From Timema cristinae (taxonomy: Eukaryota > Arthropoda > Insecta > Phasmatodea > Timematidae), in NCBI GenBank assembly GCA_039000515.1, contig JBCFYV010000012.1, forward strand, positions 117,477,849-117,541,848: 64,000 nt of DNA, given 5' to 3'. The translations under genes were made by a program, and so were the position numbers. Shown piece after piece: positions 1 through 10,437 of this stretch. Under the pieces are notes generated by a model, which was not told the origin of the DNA, did not search any database, and saw nothing but the letters and a program-made list of their open reading frames with translations. How positions within the stretch are numbered: position 1 is the first letter of the stretch; every line of letters starts with the position of its first letter.

Positions 1-20
1 CGGGTAGTAAGACGCGGTGC

Positions 21-54
<34 letters not shown>
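1..54 (+). mobile_element. SINE-A, 3' tail only, cut by window start
   Basis: The first 21 bases are the conserved SINE tail (taagacgcggtgct), followed by eleven AAT units. The body lies outside the window. Repeat Rep1 follows directly, and its first roughly 195 bases are missing here, so this SINE probably sits inside a Rep1 copy whose other half is upstream. Confidence 0.8.
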
Positions 55-55
<1 letters not shown>

Positions 56-420
56 TCTCAAGGTAAAGATGAAAGCTCGCTGCTAGTTCTCAAATATCTT
101 AACATTTATTACTTTATTTGTTAGAGTGAGACTAAATCTAGAGTCCTTTTTCCACCAAGCCTAGTCTCATAGCTCCGTAAATATGATTAAAAAGTCTCTT
201 AAAATGAGCTAATATCACATTTTCACACATTTTGTTTCTATTATTAAAAGTTGGACTTTAGGGTTGATAAGGGGAAAAAAATCCCTGTTGGAATCTTTCG
301 ACTTTATTTTGGTGTGAACATTATTTTGAAATAACGTATCGTATAGTTAACTATTGCATTTTTACCCTTTCACACGAAAGTATTTTATTTATCGCGCGAT
401 GTTTTTGTCACGCGAACCTT
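55..420 (+). repeat. Rep1 copy 1, lacking its 5' part
   Basis: This stretch aligns along its length with 33030-33400 and 47562-47930. Shared words include aaagctcgctgctagttctc, ggaatctttcgactt and attttgaaataac. I recognise no coding frame or terminal repeats. The 5' third present in the other two copies is replaced by a SINE-A tail. The class of repeat is unknown. Confidence 0.7.
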
Positions 421-2119
421 TATCCGCGCGATCAATTCTGACGTTACTTTCAGACGGGAGGGGAAAATCTCCCTTGGTTCCCGTGTTCACTTGTACTTTT
501 GACGTAGTGTACAATACACCCTGTCTCACGACGTAAACTGTATGTTGGCTGGATACTTTTTGCTACACAGAATGACAAAAAGCGAAAATAGAAGGGGTTT
601 TTTGGGTACACCCTATAATTCGTTGTAGATTACTTGAAGGTGATTTTAGTTTAAATTTCGCTGGACTACGCCGGTATGATGATAGGTTTTTCAAGTATTT
701 TCGCATGTCTCTGGCAACATTTAACGAATTGTCACCAAGTTTTACTTAAAGTTGATACAGATATGAGAAATGCAATCTCACGATCTGAAAAAAGTGGCTT
801 TTACGTCAAGGTAAGGGACTTTGCTTGTCAACTTGATACGTGTAATTATTGAAAAGTGCAAAGACAACATTTTTGTATCTTAATCATGTACAAACCAACC
901 ATGTACTGTACATTGAAGGCCCAATTTTTTTTTAATCACAAACCATGGTTATACGAAATAATAATTTTTCCGGTAAATTTTCCCTTAACGGAACATTCCC
1001 CATCTTTACAAACAGCCCGTTGATAGCGAAATGGCGCACGTTAGATAACGCTGGATTTGTAGATAATCTGCAACGCGTCAAAGCGCTCCGGTAGGTGGGC
1101 CCCTTAGTGCTTCGACGGGAAACACAAGCTGTAATGTATGTAATTTAATTGCTCTTTGTTTCTGTGATTATATCCTCGGTACATTGAAAGCTAACAGAGT
1201 TTATAAACAGTTTCCTCCTGATTGAAGGTCTCCGGGTCATACCTTCCCCTCCTCCCACACTTAACCTCCCTGCAACTCGCTGACGTAATGAGGCAATACC
1301 GATTTGCCGACGTGTACTTAACCAAGAGGTTGCCACATGTCCCTCATGCGTGGGCTAATCATTAAACCTTATTATACTGCGGTCGATGTACGAATGCGCG
1401 CTTAGACTGCTGTCACTGCTGACTTTTTGACTACATGTGACGTCACAGCAAGCCAAGATAGGATTTCCCATGTTATACCTTATATACGGCGAGTTTTAAA
1501 CATATAACATTGAAACAAAAACAATACTTAAATAACTCTAAAAATGGCCCTATATTGTTAAAAAAAAATACAACCTTCTTTAAACAGACACCTTATTTTC
1601 ACTCATGACATCAGGCCCGTAAACCTTACATATCTGACGATAAACTTCTGCAGCGTTAAGGTTTTCAGTTAACAAAAATTGTATGACACTCGAACCTCAC
1701 AACTGGCGGGATTATTCATGACAACACTCATTTTAAATCACTCTCACAGAACAACAATGAGATATCGCCTACAAACAACAGATGAGTACGCTTCAAGAAC
1801 ACAGATGAGGATATCCTCCACAGAACAACAGATGAGGATAAAACTGAAGTAAAGGAATCAACAGAAAACTGATGAGTCAATCTATGCTAATGCGCATGCG
1901 TGACCCCACCTACGAGTCTATTTTGGCGGTCATATCTAAAAGGACCTTACTTTGTGAACGCGCCTCGTACTTTTAGATTTTTTTTTGTCAAATGTGTTTT
2001 TTAACTAATTTACAACTCGGGCTATTTGGTTTATTCACCGAAATATCTAGTAGGAATCAGGACGTAGATTAAAAATGTCCGTGGAAACAAATTTTGATCT
2101 AGAATAGGAAACAAAGAAA
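421..2119. other. Unassigned 1.7 kb, no feature seen
   Basis: The sequence is AT-rich with a somewhat GC-richer part near 1020-1330. Short open frames at 354-536 and 1145-1336 have no recognisable motif and no sign of splicing. I see no repeat shared with the rest of the window. Confidence 0.5.
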
Positions 2120-2405
2120 AGGTAATTTTTAAATGAAAGTCAATACTGTCCAGGCGCAAATAGTAGAATGAGTACGTATACTCGTAGAGGAAGAGGGGAA
2201 TTGCTATCGGCAGATAAACAAGAGTCTTGCAGGGTGAACCGCTCATTTACTTCTCTCTCTTTCTATTTCGTACATTGATGTATAAGTGTGATAGTGCTTA
2301 GAGAAATTAGGTGTATAAGTGTGATAGTGCTTAGAGAACTTAGATGTCTCAATTTAAGATGCAACCATCTTTGCAATATATCGTCGAAATCTCCAAGTAG
2401 GTGAT
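2120..2405 (+). repeat. Rep2 copy 1
   Basis: This copy matches 15762-16015 over about 250 bases, for example gcaaatagtag, tatactcgt, agaggggaa, taaacaagag and gtgtgatagtg. A 36-base piece containing gtataagtgtgatagtgctt is duplicated here at 2280-2345 and is single in the other copy. No coding potential is visible and the class is unknown. Confidence 0.65.
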
Positions 2406-2445
2406 GTCGCTAAACATTAAACCCACACATAAAAAAATAGGGGTG

Positions 2446-2530
2446 TGCGAAGGCCACATTTTAAATGCGAAGTGAAGTTGAAGCGAATCTTGAAACTTGC
2501 GAAGAAAAGTCGAAGTAGAAGTTGCCTAGG
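2446..2530 (+). mobile_element. Possible terminus of a hAT-like element rich in cgaag words
   Basis: The end taggggtgtgcgaag and the following repeats of gaagt and gcgaa resemble the right end, read in reverse, of the element at 46363-46769 (taaggttgtgccaag, then cgaag-rich sequence). I found no matching second end nearby, so this may be a solo end or a fragment. Confidence 0.35.
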
Positions 2531-2540
2531 ATTTTTGTTG

Positions 2541-3019
2541 TTGTCACTTAACCCTACTTTTAATTTTTAAATTAACTATTTTTCTATATCTCGTTAGTAA
2601 CAAGGACCAGGAAAATCTCTTTATTTGTGACCTAAGGACTATATTAATAATTAATGCACACAGGCCTACTGATAGCTTAGTAAATTCTCAATAAAGTTTT
2701 AATATTTACTTACATCGTGGAGTTTATAATATTATTTTGCAAACTTTCCACATGCATGTCATTTTATCTGCATTTCTCCGATAATAATTATAAATTAAAT
2801 TCTGTTTTCATTTTCCACTTTCAGCATCAGCCATTTTGAATAATAAAGAAAATGCGAAGAAGCTATGAAAAACTTCTGTGTCAAAATACACTTGTACATT
2901 TGTCACAGATAACTCCAAAGAGATAGAATATTAAGAACCAAACATTAGATGATAGCACAACTAAAGCGCTTTCTTTGCTTCATACCAGTGACCTTGGTGT
3001 TATTAAGGGAGTGTGGTGG
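2541..3019. other. Unassigned AT-rich stretch
   Basis: No gene, inverted ends or shared repeat is seen between the cgaag-rich fragment and the SINE-C copy. Confidence 0.5.
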
Positions 3020-3290
3020 TTTCCCTTTGTCCTCCACACTGAATTTCTACGAACGAGAGCAAAAATGCCTACCAATTTTGCCGGGAAAATATATTTTAAC
3101 ATAACTTCCAGGTTCGTTTTACATGCCACAGTCGGCATGGAACCGATGGCTTTACTTCCCCTCCGTGGGAGGTTGTGCTACCAATTTTTATCGTTCAAGA
3201 AATATCCGTTAAGCTCGGCAGAGTTAGAACCCACGGACATCGGGTCCTGAGGCGAGCACTTTACCCCAAGGCCACCGAGGTCGACATAAT
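3020..3290 (-). mobile_element. SINE-C copy 1, reverse orientation
   Basis: On the minus strand the element starts with a tRNA-like head whose A-box-like part is tggccttggggtaaag and whose B-box-like part is gggttctaactc. A body follows with gaggggaagtaaagcc and ggcaaaattggtagg. It matches the better copy at 52789-53192 and the fragment at 34208-34396. The (AAT)n tail of the best copy is absent here, so this copy is truncated or decayed at its 3' end. The open frame at 2975-3250 is an accident of the opposite strand. Confidence 0.7.
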
Positions 3291-3295
3291 CTTAC

Positions 3296-3345
3296 TGTAT
3301 GGTAGTATTTTGGTAGTATGAAAGTCCTTCAAGAACGGGCTTCCT
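3296..3345 (+). repeat. Short duplicated motif, copy 1
   Basis: The words tatggtagtattttggtag and gaaagtccttc recur, slightly changed, at 7353-7405. The pieces are too short to classify and may be remnants of one dispersed repeat. Confidence 0.5.
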
Positions 3346-3440
3346 ATCAAAACTAGGCCTATATGGCTACATCCAGGAAGAATATGGAAAACCTGGAAAA
3401 GGAACGAAGATTTATTAAATGTATTTGATCAATAAAAATT

Positions 3441-3590
3441 GTATATTTAGCTTTCTAGGGAAGAAAAATGGTATATTTAGCTTTCTAGGGAAAAAATTGT
3501 ATATTTAGTTTTATAGGGGAGAAAAATAGTATATTTAGCTTTCTAGGGAAGAAAAATGGTATATTTAGCGTTCTAGGGAAGAAACATGTA
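3441..3590 (+). repeat. Five-copy tandem repeat, about 30-bp unit
   Basis: The unit is close to gtatatttagctttctaggg followed by aagaaaaatg. Starts at 3441, 3471, 3499, 3529 and 3559 show that the period slips by two bases once. Confidence 0.9.
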
Positions 3591-3592
3591 TT

Positions 3593-4109
3593 CGTTGCAT
3601 CAGATTCACGAACTTTTTTTTGTTTTAATCAACGACCATGGAAACGTATTTTTGGTGCATTTAAAAAAACATATTATTCAGAGCGGATTGAGTTTTTTGA
3701 TATGTTTTAAAAATATTTATCTCATTAATAATTCTTGATATGAATTTTAATCGCAATATTTGAATTTTCGGATCAGGGGAAAAAAACGAGGGAATTTTAT
3801 TTCTGAGATTTTGTGGTGGCTCGCCTTCAAAATCCCCTTATACAGCTCATGTATGTGGATTATGAAAGGGTTGACATTTTATTGTAACGACGAGTACGTT
3901 TAGATTAATAAAGCGTGGCTGAGTGTGATGTAAGGTTGAACTTTTGTTTTTTTTGCTTCTCCTTAACTCGCAAACTACATCAACCTAATAATATGTCAAA
4001 GATGTGCAAGATGATGGCATAACCCATGGCAAATACTTTTCTCTAGTTAATATTTCGTAATTAAGTCCGAACAAGGAGTCGATTAAAACCAACACAAGGC
4101 TTAGCACAT
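3593..4109. other. Unassigned stretch
   Basis: AT-rich sequence with no gene or shared repeat seen. Confidence 0.5.
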
Positions 4110-4262
4110 ATTATCCGTTTTGGACTGGGACTGGGCCGATGACGAGGAGATCGGGGTTTAAATCCTGGCGGGTGTACTGATGCTGTTTCTTTCCTAAACG
4201 ATTTCCACTTTTACTCCATGCAAAATGCGGGTGCATTTCACTTAAATCCTCATCCATAACGC
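4110..4262 (+). mobile_element. SINE-A 5' part, left arm of an inverted SINE pair
   Basis: The B-box region gatcggggtttaaatcctgg and the body words tttccac and aaatgcgggtgcattt are those of SINE-A. The copy stops before the tail and is followed within ten bases by an oppositely oriented SINE-A, so the two form a potential hairpin with arms of about 140 bases. A lone tail-like word, atgggtagtaagact, lies at 4481-4495. Confidence 0.65.
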
Positions 4263-4269
4263 ATTTTTA

Positions 4270-4400
4270 TAAGGAGAAAGTGGGAAACCGTTAAGAAACA
4301 CAACCCTCATTAACACCCGACTGGATCGAACCTCGATCTCCCCGTCATCGGCAGTCAATTCTATTGTGAGACTGATATCATAGACCATGCAGCCACGGGA
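4270..4400 (-). mobile_element. SINE-A without tail, right arm of the inverted pair
   Basis: Read on the minus strand it has the SINE-A head with a clear pol III B-box form (gaggttcgatcc) and the gaatt/ctttccac body. The tail is missing. If it had inserted into the upstream SINE-A, the tail fragment at 4481 would be the rest of that host element, but about 80 unrelated bases intervene, so this is uncertain. Confidence 0.65.
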
Positions 4401-4499
4401 GCTGGTGCCTGGAAATTAATTTCACCATAAGTCAGTTGGCCTAAAGTCATTTGGCCCGTTTAGTTATGGGGAAATCACCGATGGGTAGTAAGACTATCT

Positions 4500-5099
4500 G
4501 CACAAAACAGCAAACCTTGGCACTAAAACGTAAGCCTACTAATACTTCTTTTTTATCAATTTAAAAATAAATACTGCAAAATAAAATGAATGTCTCCCAT
4601 TACAGACATGCAGACACAGAAGTCACACAGACACAGAGGAAGGTTCTTCAAAAAGACAATAAGGTTCAAAACCTCATCACAAAACCTCCTTCAACTTTGA
4701 CCCTCCCTCTCCCTCCTCTCAAATCCCCCCCTACCCCCTTTCCCTGAAGGAACAAACAACACATTTTCCCAAGATTTCGATTGTTTGCGTCTCGCAAGAG
4801 CTAATGGCATACCCGGGCACACATCAGAACAATGAACACTCCTAGAAATATCCCACACACCAAATTACATATTAAAACTGTTTCGCGTTTTGTCAAGTCG
4901 AGCCTCTAGAGATGGTTTTCTATATCATTTCTCGGAATATTCAGGTACTTAGTGTTTCGTGTTCTGAGAGATTGTGGGATTCAAATTAGGATGGGTCTCC
5001 TTCGACACGTGCACGGGAAATAAACACAAATAAACAAAAGGCAAGAGAAAATAACCTGGCTAATTATCTCTGATATTTAATAATAAAGGAACTCGCTTC
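4500..5099. other. Unassigned stretch with a pyrimidine-rich run
   Basis: Positions 4685-4750 are strongly C/T-rich on the plus strand. No gene or shared repeat is seen. Confidence 0.5.
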
Positions 5100-5300
5100 A
5101 ATGACCGAACGATCTACGGCGTCATTCTCTCAATAGACTGGACTGCCGGGACGACGAGATTGGTGTTCGAGTCCCGGTCAGGTGTATTCAATTATTATTT
5201 TCCTAAAGGTTTTTCACTCTGTGTCAACGAAAATGTGGGCACACTTTCTATTAATTCAACTTTTGTAATTCCTAACAAATTAGTGTAGACTTATAAAGTA
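5100..5300 (+). mobile_element. SINE-A, decayed
   Basis: The tRNA-like head (gatctacggcgtcattctct, gactggactgccgg) and B-box ggtgttcgagtccc are recognisable, then ttttcctaaaggtttttcac. The tail fades after 5280, with no taagacgcggtg word. Confidence 0.65.
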
Positions 5301-5754
5301 AAGGAGTTTGTTTTTGTATCGGCAACAAGGTCTAAGAAATATGGGTCTGGTTAATCTTTAGTTCCAATGATCAGACAGTGAAGACAAACAGCGCTAGTAT
5401 CGCTGGTAATACCAGAGTTGTGTTCCTCCAGATTGTGGTAATACCGGGCTAGTGTCTAATCTGTCAAAGCAGGGATGAACAAAGCAGACGTCCCCATATG
5501 GAGAAAGTGATTCACATAGAACTAGTTCTAGAGTTGATTATTTGTCAGGTCAACACTCAACCACACCACTCTAATGAAGACTTTAATGCTAGGGTGACGA
5601 CTACAGGGCAGGAGACCGCTTCTCGAACCCACGCTGGTCTAAAACAATTGAATATGTGTGTATTTTCATCCTGTTGCCTAGACAGCAACCTTACTATTGG
5701 TAGTGATGAGTGTGAGTAGTGAGGGTTTCCAATATACCTTGTTACATGACGTGA
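5301..5754. other. Unassigned stretch
   Basis: A 73-codon open frame at 5498-5719 has no recognisable motif. No repeat shared with the window is seen. Confidence 0.45.
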
Positions 5755-5838
5755 CTTAAGCTCGGTTCACACGATCGCTGAAAATTGAGAGCATAATCTG
5801 CTAGACTGCTACAGCAATTCCCACGCTAGCGAGAATAT
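5755..5838 (+). repeat. Rep3 copy 1, left part before the hAT-Z insertion
   Basis: The word ggttcacacgatcgctgaaa and what follows match the start of the Rep3 copy at 28126. The match resumes after the inserted element at 6642 (atgtagacccataatg here, tgttgacccatgatg there), which maps the insertion point. Confidence 0.65.
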
Positions 5839-6641
5839 TTGTAGGCGGCTCGTGTATAGCACTGCGGAACTGCAACACCCCCTATTTTCACTTGATATTA
5901 TCGATAAATTTAATATAATGAATCATTTTCTCTTTAATTCTTTCTTTTTTTTGTAGTAGCAATATATATTCCTTAAGCTTAGTGTCAGTACTTCAGTAGC
6001 CATCCCCCAGTTTATGAAAAATATACAAACATCTTTATATGGAACTGTGCGCTTTACAGTGCCAGCGACGTGGTTTTGACTGTTGTGCGCATGCGCACAT
6101 AAGATGGGGGTGGGGAGGAAAGTGGGACTGCCAGGTTGAGAGAGCACTGTTGCTCTCGCAGTGCCGTCTCTGGCGTGATGGTGGAAGGAAGTTATTTTTT
6201 ATTCGGCGTGTGTTGTGCTTAAAAACCGTGTACCATATTCTTGAATGTGATAAAGTGTAGAAGAGTGTAGAATTTGACTATTATTCTGCTTCCAGCTATT
6301 TTATTTGATTCATTTTTTTCGGTTATTTTATTTAACAGAAAGACTAAATGCACTTGCAGTACTTTCAATGGAGAAAAATTTCCTCAATTCTCATCCAGAG
6401 ATCAAGGAGAAAATTATTGAACTTTTTGGCAAATTAAAACAAGAATAATGGATTTTATTTTTAAATGAATAGATCAAGCTTGAACTGTAACAATTTAATT
6501 TAAAGTAAGTAAAAAAGTTTGTTTTTTTGGTTAAGATTTTATTAAGTTCCTGAATAAATTTTCTTTTTATACATGTTTTTTTTCCTTTTATACAATTTTA
6601 AAACAGAGGCTAAATTTTTCTCGAGCTACGAGCCGCCACTG
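5839..6641 (+). mobile_element. hAT-Z copy 1, non-autonomous DNA transposon
   Basis: The 5' end aggcggctcgtgtatag and 3' end ctacgagccgccactg are imperfect inverted ends of a hAT-type transposon. The interior is shared with 31836-32687 and 53603-54420: the start of a hAT element, a middle with gcgcatgcgcac, and a last transposase segment. The target duplication is not readable in this copy: atgtagac follows the 3' end but the 5' flank has drifted. About 0.8 kb is far below the usual autonomous length, so most of the transposase has been lost. Confidence 0.8.
6338..6448 (+). pseudogene. hAT transposase C-terminal remnant, copy 1
   Basis: The frame reads ERLNALAVLSMEKNFLNS and ends with EKIIELFGKLKQE before a stop. 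This is the pattern that closes the hAT dimerisation region in ZMYM1-like hAT transposases (ERL-x-L-A-LS-x-E, then a helix ending in K-x-R). It is preceded by tttaacag, which could be a splice acceptor or a deletion junction. The other copies end in IKTRRM; here the end changed to KQE and a stop, so it is shortened by eight codons. No catalytic domain remains, so it cannot act alone. Confidence 0.75.
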
Positions 6642-7125
6642 ATGTAGACCCATAATGTTTTGCGATAAAAACTATAAAAAAACCAGCTAATTCAATATAG
6701 TTAATATTCTTTTAGATAAACAGAGCATTTATATCATTGTCGAGATGGGATGTTTTCTTATTATTGTGTTGTGTAGCGAAACAAATCAACACATAACGAG
6801 AATGACCCACGCACATATTTTTTATTTAAGGAGTTATTTCAAATAATTTTCCAACAGTAGACGTAACTGTCTGCTTGTATCTCAATTTGTAGGTGCGTGC
6901 GCGCGTCGAAATAAGTTGATTTTAGGCGCATACGCAACGATTGAGTCGGTTGTTTTTGAAATCTGAATGGTTCTTTTGCCCCGATTTTATGGATAAGCGT
7001 GGACCAAGCTGTGATTGTGTCGCGCTGATTTCTTGTGATTGGTTTAGAGCTCGTCACGTGACCACACTTCGGGTCTCTTATTTTAGCGGCGTACGTGCTA
7101 AGCCTCAGTTAATCATCAGTACTGC
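6642..7125 (+). repeat. Rep3 copy 1, right part
   Basis: It matches 28195-28640 and, reversed, 12060-12470. Shared words include gagttatttcaaat, gtctgcttg, gcgcatgcg-like sequence, gctcgtcacgtgaccac and cggcgtacgtg. The start ggttcacacgatcg could be the end of a DNA transposon, but no matching opposite end was found. Open frames at 6839-7057 and 6941-7192 are on opposite strands of this repeat and are not convincing genes. Confidence 0.6.
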
Positions 7126-7891
7126 TGGAGAATTCAGGCATAAGCCTTTTGTGCCACGCAGTGAAAAGCCAGCATGTTCTGACAATTCCTAGTTCTGTAG
7201 AGTATCACCAGGGGATATTTGGTTCATTTTGTGTGTCCAAAATCGTACTTTTTATTGTACAATGCATCGTTCAAGAAATGTAACGAGACTAGTACACCAT
7301 GATTTTGGTGGTAATTCCGTTCTGGAAGGCCTTATTTCGTATCGGAATCCTGATGTATGGTAGTATTTTGGTAGAATTAAAAGCCTCCCAGAATGGAACA
7401 AAAACAGTGTATAAATATGGTTTCTCTAGTAGTAACTAGTAGCAGAGCATGTCTCATATCTCTTTTCCAACATCTCTTGCTCACTAGTAAGCATAATATT
7501 TCTTAACTATTCTTTCTACGTAGCCAAAATAATAATAGAAATCAGAATTGTAATTTGAATGACTATCTCATTTTAAGGAGATGTGTAGGCCTAATATAAT
7601 TAGTATAGCAATATTTTAATTGAGTCATGGAGTGGTTACGGTACCTTTAATTTAAATAATATTCTCACACTACGTTATACCTTATGGTAATGACAGTGTG
7701 GAACCTTTAAAACCACTAAAACAATCCTTCAATTACATCTGAATGTTCTGTTGTGATCTTGTTAAAAATTACTTTATTTGTCTGAGAAAGTTTAGATAAT
7801 TTAATTTGTCGTCCCACTGGGTGGCTCTGAGTTGGAGGTAATTATTCCGGTTTTGGTATGAGGCTTGTTAGAAGAGTTCCGTCAGTTACTG
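7126..7891. other. Mostly unassigned stretch with a short duplicated motif
   Basis: Positions 7353-7405 repeat the motif of 3296-3345 (tatggtagtattttggtag). Nothing else is recognised. Confidence 0.45.
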
Positions 7892-8490
7892 CGGTGGTTC
7901 TTAACCTTTTAATACTCGGGGCCTCCTAAATATCCTAAAATATTTTCGCGGACCCCTAGTTTTTACTAACATATTATTCGTTAACATTTATTCTAAAATA
8001 GTGGCGTTATTAACTGATTATAAAAACAAACAAATAAAAAAAATTACCTGAATGTGTTTAATGGGACCTCTGCTATTGAACACTTTCCACTAATTTGTCT
8101 ATTTATGTTTCAATTACATCACCTAATTGCTAATTACATGCAAGATTCTATACGTAGTCGATTTCGCTTCTTCGTTTTAATAATTTACCATTGTGAAAAA
8201 ACCCTTTTCACATAAATAAGTAGAAACAAAGGGCAGACATTTTAAATGGCGGTGGTAAACAGATGGGAATTAAATGTACTATCCGTGATTTCTATTATAC
8301 GTGCTTCCCCTCCATTACCCCGAAAAATCGAGTCTCTACTCTACCTACATGCTTGCGGTCATCGAATTTTTTTTGTTCCAAAACGTAAAATTTAAGATAA
8401 TTGACTTCAGTAATAAGCAAATAACGTTTTAAATTATTTTTCCGAAGCCCTCCAAAAAACCTTTCGTGGCCCCATGGTTAATAATCGCTA
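7892..8490 (+). mobile_element. hAT-like non-autonomous element with TTCTTAACC ends
   Basis: The left end cggtggttcttaacc and the right end ggttaataatcgcta are imperfect inverted repeats of the CAGTGGTTCTTAACC type found in many hAT elements. The flanking octamers agttactg (7884-7891) and gattactg (8491-8498) match at six of eight positions, as expected for an old hAT target duplication. Inside the ends are ggggcctcc at the left and gaagccctcc at the right. No transposase frame remains. Confidence 0.7.
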
Positions 8491-8530
8491 GATTACTGGA
8501 TGACTCCCGGTGTCTTCTTGGCTGGGACTA

Positions 8531-8766
8531 CGGTAGCCCCGTGGCTTCTTTGGTGCTGACTGACAACTCACAGCTGACTTCTGACAGTAAGCATTTAGGT
8601 ATATACCTAAATTTTGACTGTCAGAAGTGACAGCTGCTAAACACATGTTTTTGCAGATCATACGGTTCGGCGTAGGGATAAATAATTTGGTCTGGTAACT
8701 TTTCAAAGCCGTCAACTGTCAGCTGTGAGCTGTCAGTCAGCACTAAAGAAGCCATGGGCCTACTGT
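8531..8766 (+). mobile_element. Mariner-type MITE, copy 1
   Basis: Long inverted ends (tacggtagccccgtggcttc and gccatgggcctactgta) are flanked by TA. A second, reverse-oriented copy lies at 16684-16905. Inside is a strong hairpin around the palindrome tttaggtatatacctaaa, with arms cttctgacagt and actgtcagaag. There is no coding sequence. A TA target and short length fit a Tc1/mariner-type MITE. Confidence 0.75.
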
Positions 8767-9199
8767 AGGTGGGCTTGGTGCATCTTTTGTATCCTCTGAT
8801 CCTTTTGGCTGGTGTATGGGTTCAGATGCGGGTAGAGAACTGGTAGGCTCAGGGTGGAGTAGCCATGGGCCGTTGGGTAGAGGTGGGTCTGACCCGGGTG
8901 GATGGGGAAAAGGAGGTTCGGGTGGCTGAAGGAGTTGAGGTAGTATAGGGTAGTTGGGGTGACGTTAAGGGAGAGAAGAGTGTTTCGAGGCTCATTTTGG
9001 CTTGAAGGGGTGAAGTATAGGGGTGACCCTGGTGTGAAAGAAGGGGGAGTAGGGTTCCTTAGTGTAGGAGACGTGAAGATATATTGGGTAGGTCCCTGAG
9101 TAGTGAAGCATCCTGGGTGTTGTGGAACCACTTTTGGACTCACTTTTTTCCGACCGGTGGGTATAACATATTAATACGGTGTGAGAAGGAGGAGATTGG
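8767..9199. other. G/T-rich flank of the 39-bp minisatellite
   Basis: The plus strand is purine and G/T rich. The minus-strand open frame at 8760-9143 follows from that base bias and has no motif. Confidence 0.5.
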
Positions 9200-9566
9200 A
9201 CGGGTAGGCAGAGGTGGTTGGGCCTGTGATCGCGATGGACGAATAAGAAGAGGTGGTCTGGCCTGTGATTTAGGTGGACAGATAAGAGGTGGCCCGGCCT
9301 GTGATCGCGGTGGACGGATAAGAGGTGGTCCTGCCTGTGATCGCGGTTGACGGATAAGAAGAGGTGGTCCGGCCTGTGATCGCGGTGGACGGATAAGAAG
9401 AGGTGGTCCTGCCTGTGATCGCGGTGGACGGGTAAGAAGAGGTGGTCCGGCCTGTGATCGCGGTGGACGGATAAGAAGAGGTGGTCCTGCCTGTGATCGC
9501 GGTGGACGGGTAAGAAGAGGTGGTCCGGCCTGTGATCGCGGTGGACGGATAAGAAGAGGTGGTCCC
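9200..9566 (+). repeat. 39-bp minisatellite, about 9.5 units
   Basis: The unit is ggataagaagaggtggtccg followed by gcctgtgatcgcggtggac. Between 9350 and 9560 two versions alternate (ggata...cctg and gggta...ccgg), giving a 78-bp higher-order period. Because 39 is divisible by three and the unit lacks minus-strand stops, three overlapping minus-strand frames stay open (8992-9606, 9140-9610, 9270-9614). Confidence 0.9.
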
Positions 9567-9784
9567 GTGAGAAAATAGATAGTTCGTTGAACTTGAGAAA
9601 AGACACACATGCATATAACTAGACCTAGTGTTTATTCCTCAAGACCGGGAAATTTCCCTTTTCCATAGTTTTTAAATTATAAAACTTAACTTGATCGCCC
9701 ATATGTAGCAGACGATTCCCGCACGTCCATAACATATTCTGCCTTAAGATATTAGTGAGGAATGACCCTTGGGGTGTTGGCACT

Positions 9785-9867
9785 AGATGACTCCTGGCTA
9801 GCTCAGTGATAAAAGCGTTGGCGTACTAAGTCAAAGGTCTCTAGTTCGATTTAATTGCCCAGGTATC
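9785..9867 (+). pseudogene. tRNA-like pseudogene or SINE head (group E)
   Basis: The sequence tcctggctagctcagtgat, then ggcgtactaagtcaaagg and agttcgattt has the layout of a tRNA: D-arm, anticodon arm with loop around act, and T-arm. It resembles the copies at 18903, 20251 and 20489. Mismatches in the T-arm argue against a working gene. An A/T-rich stretch follows. Confidence 0.55.
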
Positions 9868-9954
9868 ATTTTTTAATATAAATAACATTGTGTTGTAAGG
9901 TTTTTATTCCGATAGGGACACGTTAATACCTTTCACCTCCATTTGGAAATGACA

Positions 9955-10115
9955 CATCAGTGGGCACGCAGGCTAAGACACCAACCTCATATGGTCTACA
10001 TTTTCTGTGACGGGGAGATCGGGGTTCGAATCTTCAGTGGGCTTAGACTAGTGAGGATGGTTTTCCGTTAGTAATTTCCCACTCTTTCTCCACGCTAATG
10101 CGGGTACATTTCTCT
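9955..10115 (+). mobile_element. SINE-A, 5' part, split by another SINE-A
   Basis: The head has the B-box ggggttcgaatctt, followed by ggttttccgttagtaatttcc and aatgcgggtacatttc. It breaks off at tacatttctct, where a reverse SINE-A begins, and resumes at 10361. Confidence 0.75.
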
Positions 10116-10360
10116 TTGTTTTATCGCTGCGTCTAACAACCTGTTCAGGTTATACACATATATCATTACTCTAATGGGGTAGGGATGAGGAAGGAAGCAT
10201 TTTAAAGGTAATATACCCGCATTTGCTTGGAAGGAGAGGGAGAAACCATCTAGGATAACTTTCAGTAGACCCGACCGGGATTCGAACCCCGATTTTCCCT
10301 TCAGCAGGCCAGCCTAACATGAGAGTGACGCCTTAGACCATTCGGCCACTGAAGTGGGTT
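10116..10360 (-). mobile_element. SINE-A inserted into a plus-strand SINE-A
   Basis: It is a full reverse copy: tail at 10120-10150, body, then a head with B-box ggggttcgaatccc read on the minus strand. The flanks tacatttctct (10105) and tacattccct (10361) are the duplicated target and are both part of the host SINE. This shows two rounds of SINE-A activity. Confidence 0.8.
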
Positions 10361-10437
10361 TACATTCCCTGTTCCGCCTATCTTTACCATTAGTGTAAAC
10401 ATGTGGATACTACGGACGGGTAGTAAGACGTGGCGCA
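10361..10437 (+). mobile_element. SINE-A, 3' part of the split host copy
   Basis: It resumes with tacattccc and ends in accattagtgtaaa, acgggtagtaagacgtgg. It completes the element begun at 9955. Confidence 0.75.

Noticed and set aside
8992..9614. Three long minus-strand frames that look like repeat proteins
   Set aside because: The 39-bp unit is divisible by three and has no stops in any of the three frames; frame choice has no support.
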